Shown piece by piece: positions 26,674 to 36,577 of a DNA stretch of 64,000 nucleotides. The notes beneath the pieces were generated by a model, which saw nothing but the letters and a program-made list of their open reading frames with translations, did not search any database and had not been told where the DNA came from. The translations under genes were made by a program, and so were the position numbers. The stretch is from Mycolicibacter icosiumassiliensis (GTDB lineage: Bacteria > Actinomycetota > Actinomycetes > Mycobacteriales > Mycobacteriaceae), in assembly GCF_900078685.2 (NCBI RefSeq), contig NZ_LT546166.1, positions 3,246,995-3,310,994 on the forward strand, read 5' to 3'. How positions within the stretch are numbered: position 1 is the first letter of the stretch; each line of letters begins with the position of its first letter.

Positions 26674-29641
26674 TCAAGCGGATCAAAGAGCAGCTGGACA
26701 GCCAGCAAGACCCGCACGTCAAGCGGCCGTTCTTCGCGCACATGCTGCGTATTTTCGCGGTGCCGATCATCGTCGTCTGGATCGTGCTCACCGTGCTGGT
26801 GAATGTCCTTGTGCCCCAGCTGGAAGTCATCTCCGAGGAGCACTCCGCGCCGCTGGCGCCCGTCGATGCACCGTCGATGATCGCCAGCCAGCTGGTCGGC
26901 GAGAACTTTCAGGAATACAAGTCCAACAGCACCGTGATGATGGTGGTGGTCGGCGACGAGGAACTCGGCGAAGCCGCCCACCACTACTACGACGAGATCG
27001 TTGCGAAGCTGGTCGCCGACAAAGACCATGTCGAGCACGCCCAGGACTTCTGGCGTGACCGGCTGACCGCGGCAGGCGTGCAGAGTTCCGACGCCAAGGC
27101 CGCCTACATCATGCTCAACCTGGTCGGCAACCAGGGCATGACCGAGGCCAACGATTCGGTCGTGGCGGTCCGTCAGGCCATCGACGACACCCCCGCCCCG
27201 CCCGGGGTCAAGGCCTACGTCGCCGGGCCGGCTGCGCTGACTGCTGATCTGCGGCAGATCGGCGACTCCAGTCTGGTCAAGATCACGCTGTTCACCATCG
27301 CCGCGATCGCGATCATGCTGCTGATCGTCTTCAGGTCGGTGTCGGCGATGTTGACGCAGCTGTTTCTGACCCTGCTCGAGCTGATCTGCGCCCGCGGTGT
27401 GGTCGCTGTCCTGGGCTACCACGACGTCATGGGCCTGACCACGTTCGCGGTCAACATCATGGTGATGCTCGCGATCGCCGCGGGCACCGACTACGGCATC
27501 TTCCTCATCGGCCGGTACCGGGAAGCCCGGCTGGCCGGCGAGGACCGGATTGACGCGTACTACATCACCGTTCGCAGTGTCACCCCGGTGGTACTGGGTT
27601 CGGGGCTGACCATCGCCGGGGCGTCGGCGATGCTGTATTTCACCCGGCTACCCTACTTCCACACCATGGGCATTCCGGTGTCCGTCGGCATGCTTGTGGT
27701 GGTCAGCGCTGCGCTCACCCTGGGACCGGCCATGCTGGTGGTGGTCACCAGTTTCGGTCTGCTCGAACCCAAAAAGGCTAAGCCGGGCGGATTCTGGCGC
27801 CGGGCCGGCGTCTCGGTGGTGCGCTGGCCCGGACCGATCGCGGTGGCCAGCCTGGCCATCATCATGATCGGTCTGGTCGCCCTGCCGGGGTTCAAGCCCG
27901 GCTATGACGACCGCAAATATCTGCCGCGGGACACCCCGGTCAACGTGGCCTATGCCGCCGCGGAGAAGCATTTCTCGGCTGCCCGGATGGCGCCGGACAT
28001 CACCATGGTCGAATCCGACCACGACATGCGCAATCCCGCCGACATGCTGGTGCTGGACCGAGTCGCCAAGAACATCATGCGGGTGGTCGGCATCGGGATG
28101 ATCCAGGACATCACCCGTCCTTTGGGAATTCCGCTGCAACACAGCTCGATACCGTTCCAACTCAGCGTCTCCAACCAGCTGATGATCCAGAACATGAAGA
28201 CACTCAAGGACCGGATCAAAGACATCGACACCATCTCCCAGCAACTCGACAAGGACATCGAGTTGCTGATCCAGATGTACGGCTACCTCCAAGAGGTCGA
28301 CCGGACGTTCGACGACACGGCCGAGGTCACCCGGAACACCGTGGATGTCTCCGACCGGATCCGCGACCACATCGCCGAATTCGACGACCAGTTCCGTCCG
28401 CTGCGCAGCTACTTCTACTGGGAGCCGCACTGCTTCGACATCCCGATGTGCAACGCGCTGCGCAACACCTTCGACGCCACCGACGGCATCGACCAACTCA
28501 CCGAGCAACTGCACTACCTGTCCGACGACATCACCAAGACGGCGCGCCTGCTGCCGCAGGCGGTCGAACTGCTGCCGGCCGTGGTCGACACCATGCGAAT
28601 CATGCGCGGACTGGTGCTGACGGTGCACTCCACGTTCTCGGCGTTCGTCGATCAGATGGAGGACTTGAGCAACACCCAGATCATGATGGGTCAGAGCTTC
28701 GACGACTCCAAGAACGATGATTTCTTCTATCTGCCCGCAGAAGCATTCGACAACAAGGACTTTCAAACCGGGCTTCGGCTGTTCATGTCGCCAGACGGCA
28801 AGTCGGCGCGGTTCTTCGTGACGCACCAGACCTATCCGGCAACCGCGGAGGGCATCAAACGGGTTGAGCCGGAGCGGATCGCAGCGCAGGAGGCTCTGAA
28901 GCAGTCGTCGTTGGCGGACGCCAAGGTCTACATCGGCGGCATGGCCGCTCTCTACGAAGACATGCAGAACGGCGCCAAATACGACCTGATGATCGCGATC
29001 GTAGCGTCGCTGACGTTGATCTTCTTGATCATGATGATGATCACCCGCAGCCTGGTGGCCGCCGCGGTCATCCTGGGCACCGCATCCAGTTCGATCGCCG
29101 CGTCGTTCGGCATCTCGGTGTTGATCTGGCAGCACATTTTCGGCCAGCACATCTATTGGGTGACGCTGGTGCTGGCGGTCATCGTGTTGCTGGCCGTGGG
29201 CTCGGATTACAACCTGTTGCTGGTCTCCCGTTTCGAGGAGGAGATACACGCCGGGCTCAAGACCGGCTATATCCGGGCGATGGCCGGCAGTCCAGCAGCA
29301 ATCCGATTGCCACCGTGGTGCCATACATGCCGATGGCCGGCAGCGGCGGCGTGGTGACCTCGGCCGGCATGGTGTTCGCCGCCACCATGGGCATCATGTA
29401 TTTCAGCGACCTCAAGGCCATCGGCATGTATGGCACCACGGTGGCAATCGGATTGCTGCTGGACACCTTCGTAGTCCGAGCGTTCTTCATGCCGTCGATC
29501 GCGACGTTGCTGGGCAAGTGGTTCTGGTGGCCGCAGGTAGTCCGGCCGTGGGGTCCCAACAAGAACATTCGTGGGATCGCGGCCCACACCCCGCATGAAG
29601 AGTCCACCGATACCGACCGATTCGCCGCGCCCACCCAGTAG
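26670..29641 (+). pseudogene. MmpL transporter disrupted by a 53-base templated insertion
   Basis: The first 890 or so codons read as an RND/MmpL lipid transporter. There are two blocks of membrane helices, an FAVNIMVMLAIAAGTDYGIFLIGRYREA motif set in the first, and [16 protein letters not shown] in the second. After GYIRAMAG the frame breaks and stops at 29357. The last membrane helices and tail, beginning [13 protein letters not shown], continue in another frame to 29641. Removing 53 bases (29278-29330) restores [14 protein letters not shown] in one frame and a 972-residue protein. The inserted core is an inverted copy of 29416-29464. As written the protein lacks the final three or so membrane helices and should not function. 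Confidence 0.85.
29290..29464. repeat. 49-bp perfect inverted repeat inside mmpL, with 13-bp direct repeats
   Basis: The arm at 29290-29338 is the exact reverse complement of 29416-29464, separated by 77 bases. The left arm lies within a 53-base insertion bounded by two copies of CGATGGCCGGCAG (29278-29290 and 29331-29343). The shared CGATGGCC lies at the junction and also, inverted, at 29416-29423. This is the signature expected from a polymerase switching templates at a short homology and copying the opposite strand. Confidence 0.95.
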
Positions 29642-29662
29642 GCGGCCCCAGCGGTGACGCGC

Positions 29663-30505
29663 TCAGACCCCGCCCGGGTCGACGTCAACACACACCGCGA
29701 CCGCGCCGGCCCCGACATGCAGCGCCAACGTCGGGCATAGGCTGGTGATCACCGCGGGCGCACAGACCGGCAGCCGCTCTGCCAGTGCACCGGCCACCTC
29801 TTGGGCCCCCTGCGGGTTGGCGACGTGATGCACCGCCAGCGCCGCTGAGCGATCTCCGACCACATCACAGACCCGGTCGATCATCGAGGCAACTGCCTTG
29901 CTGACGGTGCGGATACGTTGCGCCAGAACGAGCTTTCCGTCCTCGACGGCCAACAGCGGCTTCAGGGACAAGGCGGTGCCCAGCCAGGCCGCCGCGCTGC
30001 CGATCCGGCCGCTACGCCGTAGGTTGTCCAGCCGTTGCACCACCATGTAGGCGTGACCACGTTGCACGGCGGCGTCCGCCGCGGCCGCGACTCCGTGCAG
30101 GTCGGCGCCGTCGGCGGCCGCTCGGGCCGCGGCCAAGGCCGCGAATCCGGTGCCCATCGCCGCCGACTTCGAGTCGATCACCCGCACGCCGGGGCCGATC
30201 TGACTGGCTACCTGTTCGGCGGTGCCGAAAGTGCCGGACAACGCCGAGGAGATGTGTACCGCCACTACCCCCGAGCCCGCGCTGTAGCCAAGCGCATTCC
30301 GGTAGACCTCAGCCAGTTCCTCCGGGCCCGCGCCGGAGGTGGTGACGCGCTCGCGCGCATAAATGTCGGCGGGCACGTCGTCGACGCCGTCGCGCAGATC
30401 GGTTCCGTCGAGCAGGATGTGCAGCGGCACCGTACGGATCCCCCAACGGTCACGCGCCTCACGCGGCAGGCAGGCCGACGAATCTGTGACGATGACGACG
30501 CTCAT
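29663..30505 (-). CDS. DegV-family fatty-acid-binding protein
   Basis: The 280-residue protein begins MSVVIVTDSSACLP, followed by TSGAGPEELAEVYR and HISSALSGTF, and later RSGRIGSAAAWLGTALSLKPLL. These are the DegV signatures. DegV (FakB-type) proteins hold fatty acids for a kinase in many Gram-positives; a matching FakA is not in this window. ATG 30505 is preferred to an upstream frame extension. It is the last gene of the nadD-rsfS-gpgP-octT-degV run (M. tuberculosis Rv2417c). Confidence 0.88.
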   Translation of the reverse strand: MSVVIVTDSSACLPREARDRWGIRTVPLHILLDGTDLRDGVDDVPADIYARERVTTSGAGPEELAEVYRNALGYSAGSGVVAVHISSALSGTFGTAEQVASQIGPGVRVIDSKSAAMGTGFAALAAARAAADGADLHGVAAAADAAVQRGHAYMVVQRLDNLRRSGRIGSAAAWLGTALSLKPLLAVEDGKLVLAQRIRTVSKAVASMIDRVCDVVGDRSAALAVHHVANPQGAQEVAGALAERLPVCAPAVITSLCPTLALHVGAGAVAVCVDVDPGGV

Positions 30506-30512
30506 CGGATGG

Positions 30513-31244
30513 TCACACCAACGGGCCGGGGACGCCGGCCTCACTCAGGGCCTTGAGCATCAGCTCGGCGACCGCCCGGTGCGCTTCGAAGTTCCAATGG
30601 ATGCCGTCGGGATTTGCGCGTCCGCTCATGACCTCATCGGCCACCGCGGCCTTCAGGTCCACCAGGGGCACATCGTGCTCCCGCGACCAGGCCGTAATGG
30701 CACGCACCGTCGGCTCGCGCCCCTGGTGCGCGCGGCCGTAGGTGTCAGCGATGTGCACCGACGGCAGCGAAGCCACAATGGGGATACCCGGACGGTTGAA
30801 ATCGATAGCGCCCCTGGTCATCTCAAGGTATTCCACGGTGAGATGCGGCGGTAGGGCCGCCCGTGCCACCGGCGAAAGCCGGGGCTGCAGCCAGCCGTAG
30901 CCATCTCGAACCCAACGCCGCAACCAGGCCGGCCGCACGTAGCGGATCAGTTCACGCACTGCCGTCGGCCACACCGAGGGCAGCGAGTCCATTCCGCTGG
31001 TGGCGAAGATGACCGCACCGGCGCGGGGCAGTGCCGCCCACGCCCGCGGGTCCTGGGTGGACGCCCACCAGACGTCTCGGCTGGTCCAGCCGATCCGACC
31101 GATCAGTTCGACATCCCAGTCCAGCTGGCCGGCAACGATGTTCGGCCAGATCCGCGGATCGTCGGCGGGCAGGCCGCCGGTGGGACCGTAGTAGGACAGC
31201 GAGTCGGCGAAGACCAACAGGGTGGGACGCGTTTCAGAGGACAT
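30513..31244 (-). CDS. octT: octanoyltransferase of methylglucose lipopolysaccharide synthesis (OctT, Rv2418c type)
   Basis: The 243-residue SGNH-hydrolase-like protein has a block I variant [18 protein letters not shown] near the N-terminus and a C-terminal [18 protein letters not shown] carrying the catalytic Asp/His pair. In M. tuberculosis Rv2418c was shown to octanoylate early methylglucose lipopolysaccharide intermediates, and this gene sits in the same position. Its start overlaps the gpgP stop by 11 bases, and degV follows after about 7 bases. Function is inferred from synteny and motifs. Confidence 0.85.
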   Translation of the reverse strand: MSSETRPTLLVFADSLSYYGPTGGLPADDPRIWPNIVAGQLDWDVELIGRIGWTSRDVWWASTQDPRAWAALPRAGAVIFATSGMDSLPSVWPTAVRELIRYVRPAWLRRWVRDGYGWLQPRLSPVARAALPPHLTVEYLEMTRGAIDFNRPGIPIVASLPSVHIADTYGRAHQGREPTVRAITAWSREHDVPLVDLKAAVADEVMSGRANPDGIHWNFEAHRAVAELMLKALSEAGVPGPLV

Positions 31245-31923
31245 CACTGGCCACCTGAGCCGAGGCGTTCCACACGTCCAGACGCCAGCGCACATCGGCG
31301 AAGTCGGCCTGGTCGGAATCCGGGCCGGAATCCGGCCCGCCGGAGTATCCGCTGAGCTGGGTCCAGCTGGCGTTGGCCATCCCACCCAGTACCGGCCAGT
31401 TCTCCACTGGCAGCCGCAGCAAGGCCGCGGTCAGCGCGGCGATCAGCCCGCCGTGGGCGACCAGCACCACCGGCTGATCGGCGTGATCGGCTCTGCCCCA
31501 GTCCGGCTCCCCGGCCACCAGCTCGCGCACCAGCGGAACGCTGCGCTCGGCCACGTCGATGCGGCTCTCCCCGCCGTGGGGTGCCCATCGGGCGTCGTCG
31601 CGCCAAGCCGACCGGGCTCCTGGCGCGGCGGCGTCAACCTCTTCGTGGGTCAGCCCCTGCCAGTCACCCAGGTGCGTTTCCCGCAGCCGCGTGTCCACCC
31701 GGACCTGGAGCCCGTTGTGCTGCACAGTGGCGGTGTCGTAGGCCCGCCACAGATCCGAGGACACGATCAGCAGCGGGTGCCGTTTGCGCAGCACCTCCGC
31801 TGCCGCCTCTGCCTGCACACGGCCCAGGTCGCTGAGCACGGTGTCCAACTGGCCCTGCATCCGGCTGCCGGCGTTGAACTCGGTCTGGCCGTGTCGCAGC
31901 AGGATCAGCCTGCGGATCCTCAC
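31234..31923 (-). CDS. gpgP: glucosyl-3-phosphoglycerate phosphatase
   Basis: The 229-residue histidine-phosphatase protein begins [14 protein letters not shown] with the catalytic [20 protein letters not shown], the second histidine at LVAHGG, and [11 protein letters not shown] follow. GpgP removes phosphate from glucosyl-3-phosphoglycerate, the second step of methylglucose lipopolysaccharide synthesis. GTG 31923 overlaps the rsfS stop by 4 bases, and octT overlaps its end, so acylation and dephosphorylation genes are coupled in translation. Confidence 0.9.
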   Translation of the reverse strand: MRIRRLILLRHGQTEFNAGSRMQGQLDTVLSDLGRVQAEAAAEVLRKRHPLLIVSSDLWRAYDTATVQHNGLQVRVDTRLRETHLGDWQGLTHEEVDAAAPGARSAWRDDARWAPHGGESRIDVAERSVPLVRELVAGEPDWGRADHADQPVVLVAHGGLIAALTAALLRLPVENWPVLGGMANASWTQLSGYSGGPDSGPDSDQADFADVRWRLDVWNASAQVASDVL

Positions 31924-32315
31924 GAGGCATCCTCCGGCGCCGACTCGCCGGCCGGCTCGATCGGGTCGATCGGCACCAGCGGGCAGTCCTTCCACAGCCG
32001 ATCCAGCGCGTAGAAGTCCCGCTCGTCCTGATGCTGGATGTGCACGACGATGTCGACGTAGTCCAGCAGGGTCCAGCGCCCCTCCCGGGTGCCCTCGCGG
32101 CGCGCCGGCTTGTACCCGGCCAGGCGCATCTTGTCCTCGACCTCATCGACGATCGCGTTGACCTGGCGCTCGTTGGAGGCCGAGGCGATCACGAAGCAGT
32201 CGGTGATGACCAGTTGCGCGGAGACGTCGATGACGACGACGTCGTCGGCCAGCTTGTTGGAAGCGGCGCCGGCCGCCACGGTGGCCATCCGCACGGCCTC
32301 GGGTGTCGCGGTCAT
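31920..32315 (-). CDS. rsfS: ribosomal silencing factor RsfS
   Basis: The 131-residue protein contains [39 protein letters not shown] and a C-terminal [11 protein letters not shown]. These are the RsfS (DUF143) signatures. RsfS binds ribosomal protein L14 and keeps subunits apart when nutrients are low. ATG 32315 overlaps the nadD stop by 4 bases. The nadD-rsfS pairing is widespread in bacteria. Confidence 0.95.
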   Translation of the reverse strand: MTATPEAVRMATVAAGAASNKLADDVVVIDVSAQLVITDCFVIASASNERQVNAIVDEVEDKMRLAGYKPARREGTREGRWTLLDYVDIVVHIQHQDERDFYALDRLWKDCPLVPIDPIEPAGESAPEDAS

Positions 32316-32935
32316 TGTTGGTCTCCGGGGGTCGGTTGGTAGAGGCAGCGTTTGGACACGTACTGGACCACCCCGTCCGGTACCAGGTACCAGATCGGGC
32401 GGGATTCTGCCGCGCGCCGACGGCAATCGGTGGACGAGATCGCCAGCGCCGGCACCTCGACCAGCGTCAACGCGTGCGGCGGCAGCGAGCCGAGCGCTTC
32501 GGCGAGATGGTCGCCGTTGAGCTCGTAGCCGGGCCGGCTCACCCCCACGAACCGCGCCATCTCGAACATCTCCGGCCAATCCTGCCAGGACAGAATGGTG
32601 GCCAGCGCGTCTGCGCCGGTGATGAAGTAGAGCTCGGCATCGGGGTGCTGTTCTTGCAGGTCACGCAGGGTGTCCTTGGTGTAGGTGGGACCGCCGCGAT
32701 CGATGTCGGCGCGGCTCACCGAGAACCGCGGGTTGGACGCGGTGGCGATCACCGTCATCAGGTAACGGTCCTCTGCGGCGGTGACGCGGCGTTCCTTAAG
32801 CCACGGTTGGCCCGTCGGCACGAACACCACCTCGTCGAGCTCGAACAGATCGGCCACCTCACTGGCGGCGACCAGGTGGCCATGATGGATGGGATCGAAT
32901 GTCCCACCCATGACTCCCAGCCGCCGTTTTCGCAC
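32312..32935 (-). CDS. nadD: nicotinate-nucleotide adenylyltransferase
   Basis: This enzyme makes deamido-NAD from nicotinate mononucleotide and ATP. The 207-residue protein carries [18 protein letters not shown] (nucleotidyltransferase HxGH motif) at about 7-24, TGADALA in the middle, and the [15 protein letters not shown] signature near the end. GTG 32935 gives the usual N-terminus; a longer frame to 32986 is unlikely. It is the first gene of the nadD-rsfS-gpgP-octT-degV run, and the downstream enzyme NadE is also in this window. Confidence 0.95.
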   Translation of the reverse strand: MRKRRLGVMGGTFDPIHHGHLVAASEVADLFELDEVVFVPTGQPWLKERRVTAAEDRYLMTVIATASNPRFSVSRADIDRGGPTYTKDTLRDLQEQHPDAELYFITGADALATILSWQDWPEMFEMARFVGVSRPGYELNGDHLAEALGSLPPHALTLVEVPALAISSTDCRRRAAESRPIWYLVPDGVVQYVSKRCLYQPTPGDQQ

Positions 32936-33108
32936 GATAGGCCAGCTTACTTGGGGTCCTCGTCGGCATGAGCGCACTGGTGGCACCGCCCGCCTGCGGA
33001 ACAGTCGGCCGATAGGGCGAGCGGATTTCCACTTGGTCGCACTATCCTTGCAGGACGCAACACCCCGTTGCTGCCGCTAAGCGGATGCCGATCGTGTAGA
33101 AGGTGTCT

Positions 33109-34155
33109 GTGGAAGATTTTCCGGTGAGTTCAATTGATCGCGTCCAGGCGACCAAAGACGCCATGGTTAGGCGTTTTCACACTCGGGCGCAGATCACTGG
33201 CGAAATCAGGCTTCCGGCCGTGCCCAACCTGCTGGACGAATATGTGTCGATGTGCGGAACCGCGTTCGCGGGCCTGGGCAAGCCCTTCAACGACGCCGAA
33301 CTCGAACGCCTCAGAGAAGTGTTGAAAGCCCAGCTGGCTGAGGCCTACGCGCACTCGGTGCGCTCGCACATCATCATCTCCTACAACGCCCCGATCGGCG
33401 CCACCCTGAACTACACGATCCGCGCCCAATGGAGCTCCCTGGTACAGACGTACGAGGCCTGGCTGGCAACGCGGCAACCACCGTTGTTCGGCACCGAACC
33501 CGACGCTCGGGTTTGGCACCTCGCCTGCGAGGCCGACAATCCGGCCTCCCATCGTGTGCTCGAAATCGGTGCGGGCACAGGGCGTAACGCCCTGGCGTTG
33601 GCGCGTCGCGGACATCCGGTCGACGTCGTCGAGATGACCCCGAAATTCGCCGATATGCTCACGACCGACGCAGCGGCAGAGTCCTTGGACGTGCGCGTCA
33701 TCGTACGGGACGTGTTCGCCGACGCCGACGACCTGCGCGACGACTACCAGATGATGGTGCTTTCTGAGGTATTAACCGATTTCCGGTCTACAACGGAGCT
33801 GCGCAGCCTGTTCGAACTCGCCGCTCGATGCCTGGCGCCCGGCGGACGGCTGGTGTTCAACAGCTTCCTGGCGCACGACGGCTACGAACCCGACAGCGCC
33901 GCCCGGGAATTCTGCCAGCAGGTGTACTCGAGTTTGTACACCCGCAATGAAATGGCGACAGCGGCGGCCGGCCTACCCCTGCAGCTGCTCTCCGACGAGT
34001 CGGTCCACGACTACGAGAAGGCGAACCTGCCCGAGGGTGCCTGGCCGCCCACCAGCTGGTACATCGGGTGGATCACCGGGCAGGACGCGTTCCGAACCAC
34101 GCGTGAGGAAAGCCCGATGGAGTTGCGCTGGCTGATTTACCAGCGGACGCGCTGA
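33109..34155 (+). CDS. class I SAM-dependent methyltransferase
   Basis: The protein is about 348 residues. An N-terminal alpha-helical domain of about 150 residues precedes the methyltransferase fold. Motif I is VLEIGAGTGRNALALA (about 161-176), and LAPGGRLVFNSFL lies near the C-terminal part. The substrate is unknown. Two GTG codons (33103 and 33109) are possible; GAAGG fits 33109 better. It is divergent from nadD across 170 bases and occupies roughly the place of Rv2422-Rv2424c in M. tuberculosis. Confidence 0.8.
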   Translation: MEDFPVSSIDRVQATKDAMVRRFHTRAQITGEIRLPAVPNLLDEYVSMCGTAFAGLGKPFNDAELERLREVLKAQLAEAYAHSVRSHIIISYNAPIGATLNYTIRAQWSSLVQTYEAWLATRQPPLFGTEPDARVWHLACEADNPASHRVLEIGAGTGRNALALARRGHPVDVVEMTPKFADMLTTDAAAESLDVRVIVRDVFADADDLRDDYQMMVLSEVLTDFRSTTELRSLFELAARCLAPGGRLVFNSFLAHDGYEPDSAAREFCQQVYSSLYTRNEMATAAAGLPLQLLSDESVHDYEKANLPEGAWPPTSWYIGWITGQDAFRTTREESPMELRWLIYQRTR

Positions 34156-34213
34156 GGGTCCGCAGAAAAGCACCAGCTATCAGATCCTCGGCGCGCCCAG
34201 GGGGCAACGCGCG

Positions 34214-35653
34214 TTAGACCGGCAGCAAAGCGTCGATGACACCGGCCAGTTGCTTGGCCGAGCGGCATTCGCGCATCGCGATCACGTCGCTGTACCGCGG
34301 CACCGCGGAATCGCCACTGCCCCACAGATGCGCCGGCTCGGGGTTGAGCCAGTGCGCGTGCCGGCTGGCGGTCACCAGGTGCGACAGCACCTCCACCCCA
34401 GGGTTGCGGTAATTGGTGCGACCGTCGCCGAGCACCAGCAGCGCGCTGCGCGGCGACACCACGTTTGGATAATTCTCGGCGAACGAGACGAAGGCATTGC
34501 CGTAATCGGAGTGCCCGTCGCGGGTATAGACCCCGGACTCCCGGGTGATCCGCTGGATCGCCACGGCCAGGTCGGCCTCCGGCCCGAACAGGTGCGTCAC
34601 CTCATCGGTAGTGTCGATGAACGCAAACACACGAACTCTCGAAAACTGTTGCCGCAGTGCGTGAACCAGCAGCAACGTGAAATGACTGAACCCGGCGACC
34701 GAGCCGGACACATCGCACAACACCACCAGCTCGGGCCGGGCGGGACGCGGCTTGCGTAGCACCACGTCGATCGGCACCCCGCCGGTGGACATCGACTTAC
34801 GCAGGGTCTTGCGCAGGTCGATGGTGCCGGCACGAGAGCGTCGGCGGCGCGCGGCCAGCCGGGTCGCCAGGGTGCGGGCCAGCGGCGCCACCACTCGGCG
34901 CATCTGGCGCAGCTGTTCGCCGGACGCACGCAGGAACTCCACGTTCTCACTCAGCTGCGGAATGCCGTACATCTGGACGTGTTCGCGGCCCAGCTGCTCA
35001 GCGGTGCGTCGCTTGGTCTCGGCGTCAACGAGCTTGCGCAGCGCGGCGATCCGCTGCGCTGCCATGGCCTTGGCAATCTGTTCCTGAGTGGGGCTCGGCT
35101 CGTCGCCATAGGGCGCGAGCAGCCCGGCCAGCAGCTTGCCCTCCAACTCATCGAGCGCCAGCGCTTTGAGCGCCTGGTAGGCCGAGTAGGACGGGCCCCG
35201 GCTGGAGCGGTATTGCCCGAAGGCGCCGACGATCGCGGCGATCATCGCCGACAACCGGGGATCGGAATCGGCGAGATCGGGATTCGCGGTCAACAGATCG
35301 ACCAGCATCGCCCGGATGTCCTCGGCGTCCTCCGGCAGCGGTACGTCGTCGGCCGACTGCGCCTCATCGGAGATCACCACCGTGCGCCCGCCCAGCGCCG
35401 CGGGGAACCACAGATCGAACATGGCGTCGTAGGTGTCGCGGTGGTCGGGCCGGCGCAGCACCGCGCAGGCCAGCCCCTCCCGCAGCACCTCCCGGTCGTC
35501 GAGCCCGATCGCGGTCAGCACCCGCCCGGCGTCGACCGTCTCGGAGGGGCCCACCGAGATCCCCTGGCCGCGCAGCGCTTCCACGAACCCCACCAGATGC
35601 CCCGGAATTCCATGCGGGGCAAGGGGTTGCGGCGGGCGGCTACGGCGGACCAT
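34214..35653 (-). CDS. VWA/CoxE-like protein (Rv2425c type)
   Basis: The 479-residue protein has a CoxE-like N-terminal part (GHLVGFVEALRGQGISVGPSET). The C-terminal von Willebrand A domain contains a MIDAS-type metal site, CDVSGSVAGFS (about 330-340). Its start overlaps the stop of the AAA ATPase gene by one base. MoxR ATPase plus VWA pairs act as chaperone-like units that insert cofactors or remodel partners; the client is unknown. Confidence 0.85.
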   Translation of the reverse strand: MVRRSRPPQPLAPHGIPGHLVGFVEALRGQGISVGPSETVDAGRVLTAIGLDDREVLREGLACAVLRRPDHRDTYDAMFDLWFPAALGGRTVVISDEAQSADDVPLPEDAEDIRAMLVDLLTANPDLADSDPRLSAMIAAIVGAFGQYRSSRGPSYSAYQALKALALDELEGKLLAGLLAPYGDEPSPTQEQIAKAMAAQRIAALRKLVDAETKRRTAEQLGREHVQMYGIPQLSENVEFLRASGEQLRQMRRVVAPLARTLATRLAARRRRSRAGTIDLRKTLRKSMSTGGVPIDVVLRKPRPARPELVVLCDVSGSVAGFSHFTLLLVHALRQQFSRVRVFAFIDTTDEVTHLFGPEADLAVAIQRITRESGVYTRDGHSDYGNAFVSFAENYPNVVSPRSALLVLGDGRTNYRNPGVEVLSHLVTASRHAHWLNPEPAHLWGSGDSAVPRYSDVIAMRECRSAKQLAGVIDALLPV

Positions 35654-36552
35654 CAGTTCAGTCGCAACTCTCCGGATGCCCGCACCTGATCGGATTGGTG
35701 CTTGAGCACCACCCCCAGGGTGGCAGCGACGGTGGCGTCGTCGATGGTGTCCATGCCCAGCGCCAGGATGGTGCGGCCCCAGTCGATGGTTTCGGCCACC
35801 GACGGCACCTTCTTGAGCTGCATGCCGCGCAGCACCGCGATGATGCGCACCAACTCGGCGGCCAGGTGCTCGGGTAACTCCGGTACCCGCGACAGCAGAA
35901 TCCGGCGTTCCAGGTCCGGATCGGGGAAGTCGATGTGCAGGAACAGGCAGCGGCGCTTGAGCGCTTCGGACAGTTCCCGGGTGGCGTTGGAGGTCAAGAC
36001 CGTGAACGGGGTGCGCGCCGCGGTGATCGTGCCCAGTTCTGGAACGGTCACCGCGAAATCGGAGAGCACCTCCAGCAGCAGACCCTCGATTTCGATGTCG
36101 GCCTTGTCGGTCTCGTCGATCAGCAGCACGGTCGGATCGGTGCGCCGGATCGCGGTCAGCAGCGGACGCGACAGCAAAAACTCCTCGGAGAACACGTCCA
36201 TCTTGGTGGCGTCCCAGTCACCGCCGTTGGACCCGGACTGAATTCGCAGTATCTGCTTGGCGTGATTCCACTCATATAGTGCCCGGGCCTCGTCGACGCC
36301 CTCATAGCACTGCAACCGCACCAGCCCGGAACCGGTGGCCGCGGCAACCGCACGGGCCAGCTCGGTCTTGCCCACCCCGGCCGGACCCTCCACCAGCAAG
36401 GGTTTGCCCAGTCGGTCGGCCAGGAATACCGCCGTGGTGGTGGCGGTGTCGGCCAGATAGCCGGTCTCAGCCAGCCGGCGGGCTACGTCGTCGATGTCGG
36501 CGAACAGCGGCGCTTGGCGGGCCGGGATGGCGGGGATGGCGGGCTTTTCCAT
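35653..36552 (-). CDS. MoxR-family AAA ATPase (Rv2426c type)
   Basis: The 299-residue protein carries Walker A at GPAGVGKTE and Walker B at LLIDETDK, with LTSNATRELSEALKRRCLF as the sensor/arginine-finger region. The C-terminal part includes TIDWGRTILALG. ATG 36552 has AAAGGAG about 10 bases upstream; a start 17 codons earlier is possible. It is coupled to the VWA gene downstream, and its start lies about 25 bases after the proA stop, so all three may share a transcript. Confidence 0.88.
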   Translation of the reverse strand: MEKPAIPAIPARQAPLFADIDDVARRLAETGYLADTATTTAVFLADRLGKPLLVEGPAGVGKTELARAVAAATGSGLVRLQCYEGVDEARALYEWNHAKQILRIQSGSNGGDWDATKMDVFSEEFLLSRPLLTAIRRTDPTVLLIDETDKADIEIEGLLLEVLSDFAVTVPELGTITAARTPFTVLTSNATRELSEALKRRCLFLHIDFPDPDLERRILLSRVPELPEHLAAELVRIIAVLRGMQLKKVPSVAETIDWGRTILALGMDTIDDATVAATLGVVLKHQSDQVRASGELRLN

Positions 36553-36577
36553 GCGGATGTTGCTCCTTTGCGGCGCC

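Noticed and set aside
27648..29324. A 558-codon open frame on the minus strand opposite mmpL
   Set aside because: It is rich in histidine, aspartate and glutamine in the pattern expected from the complement of a GC-rich gene, and the plus strand carries clear MmpL motifs.
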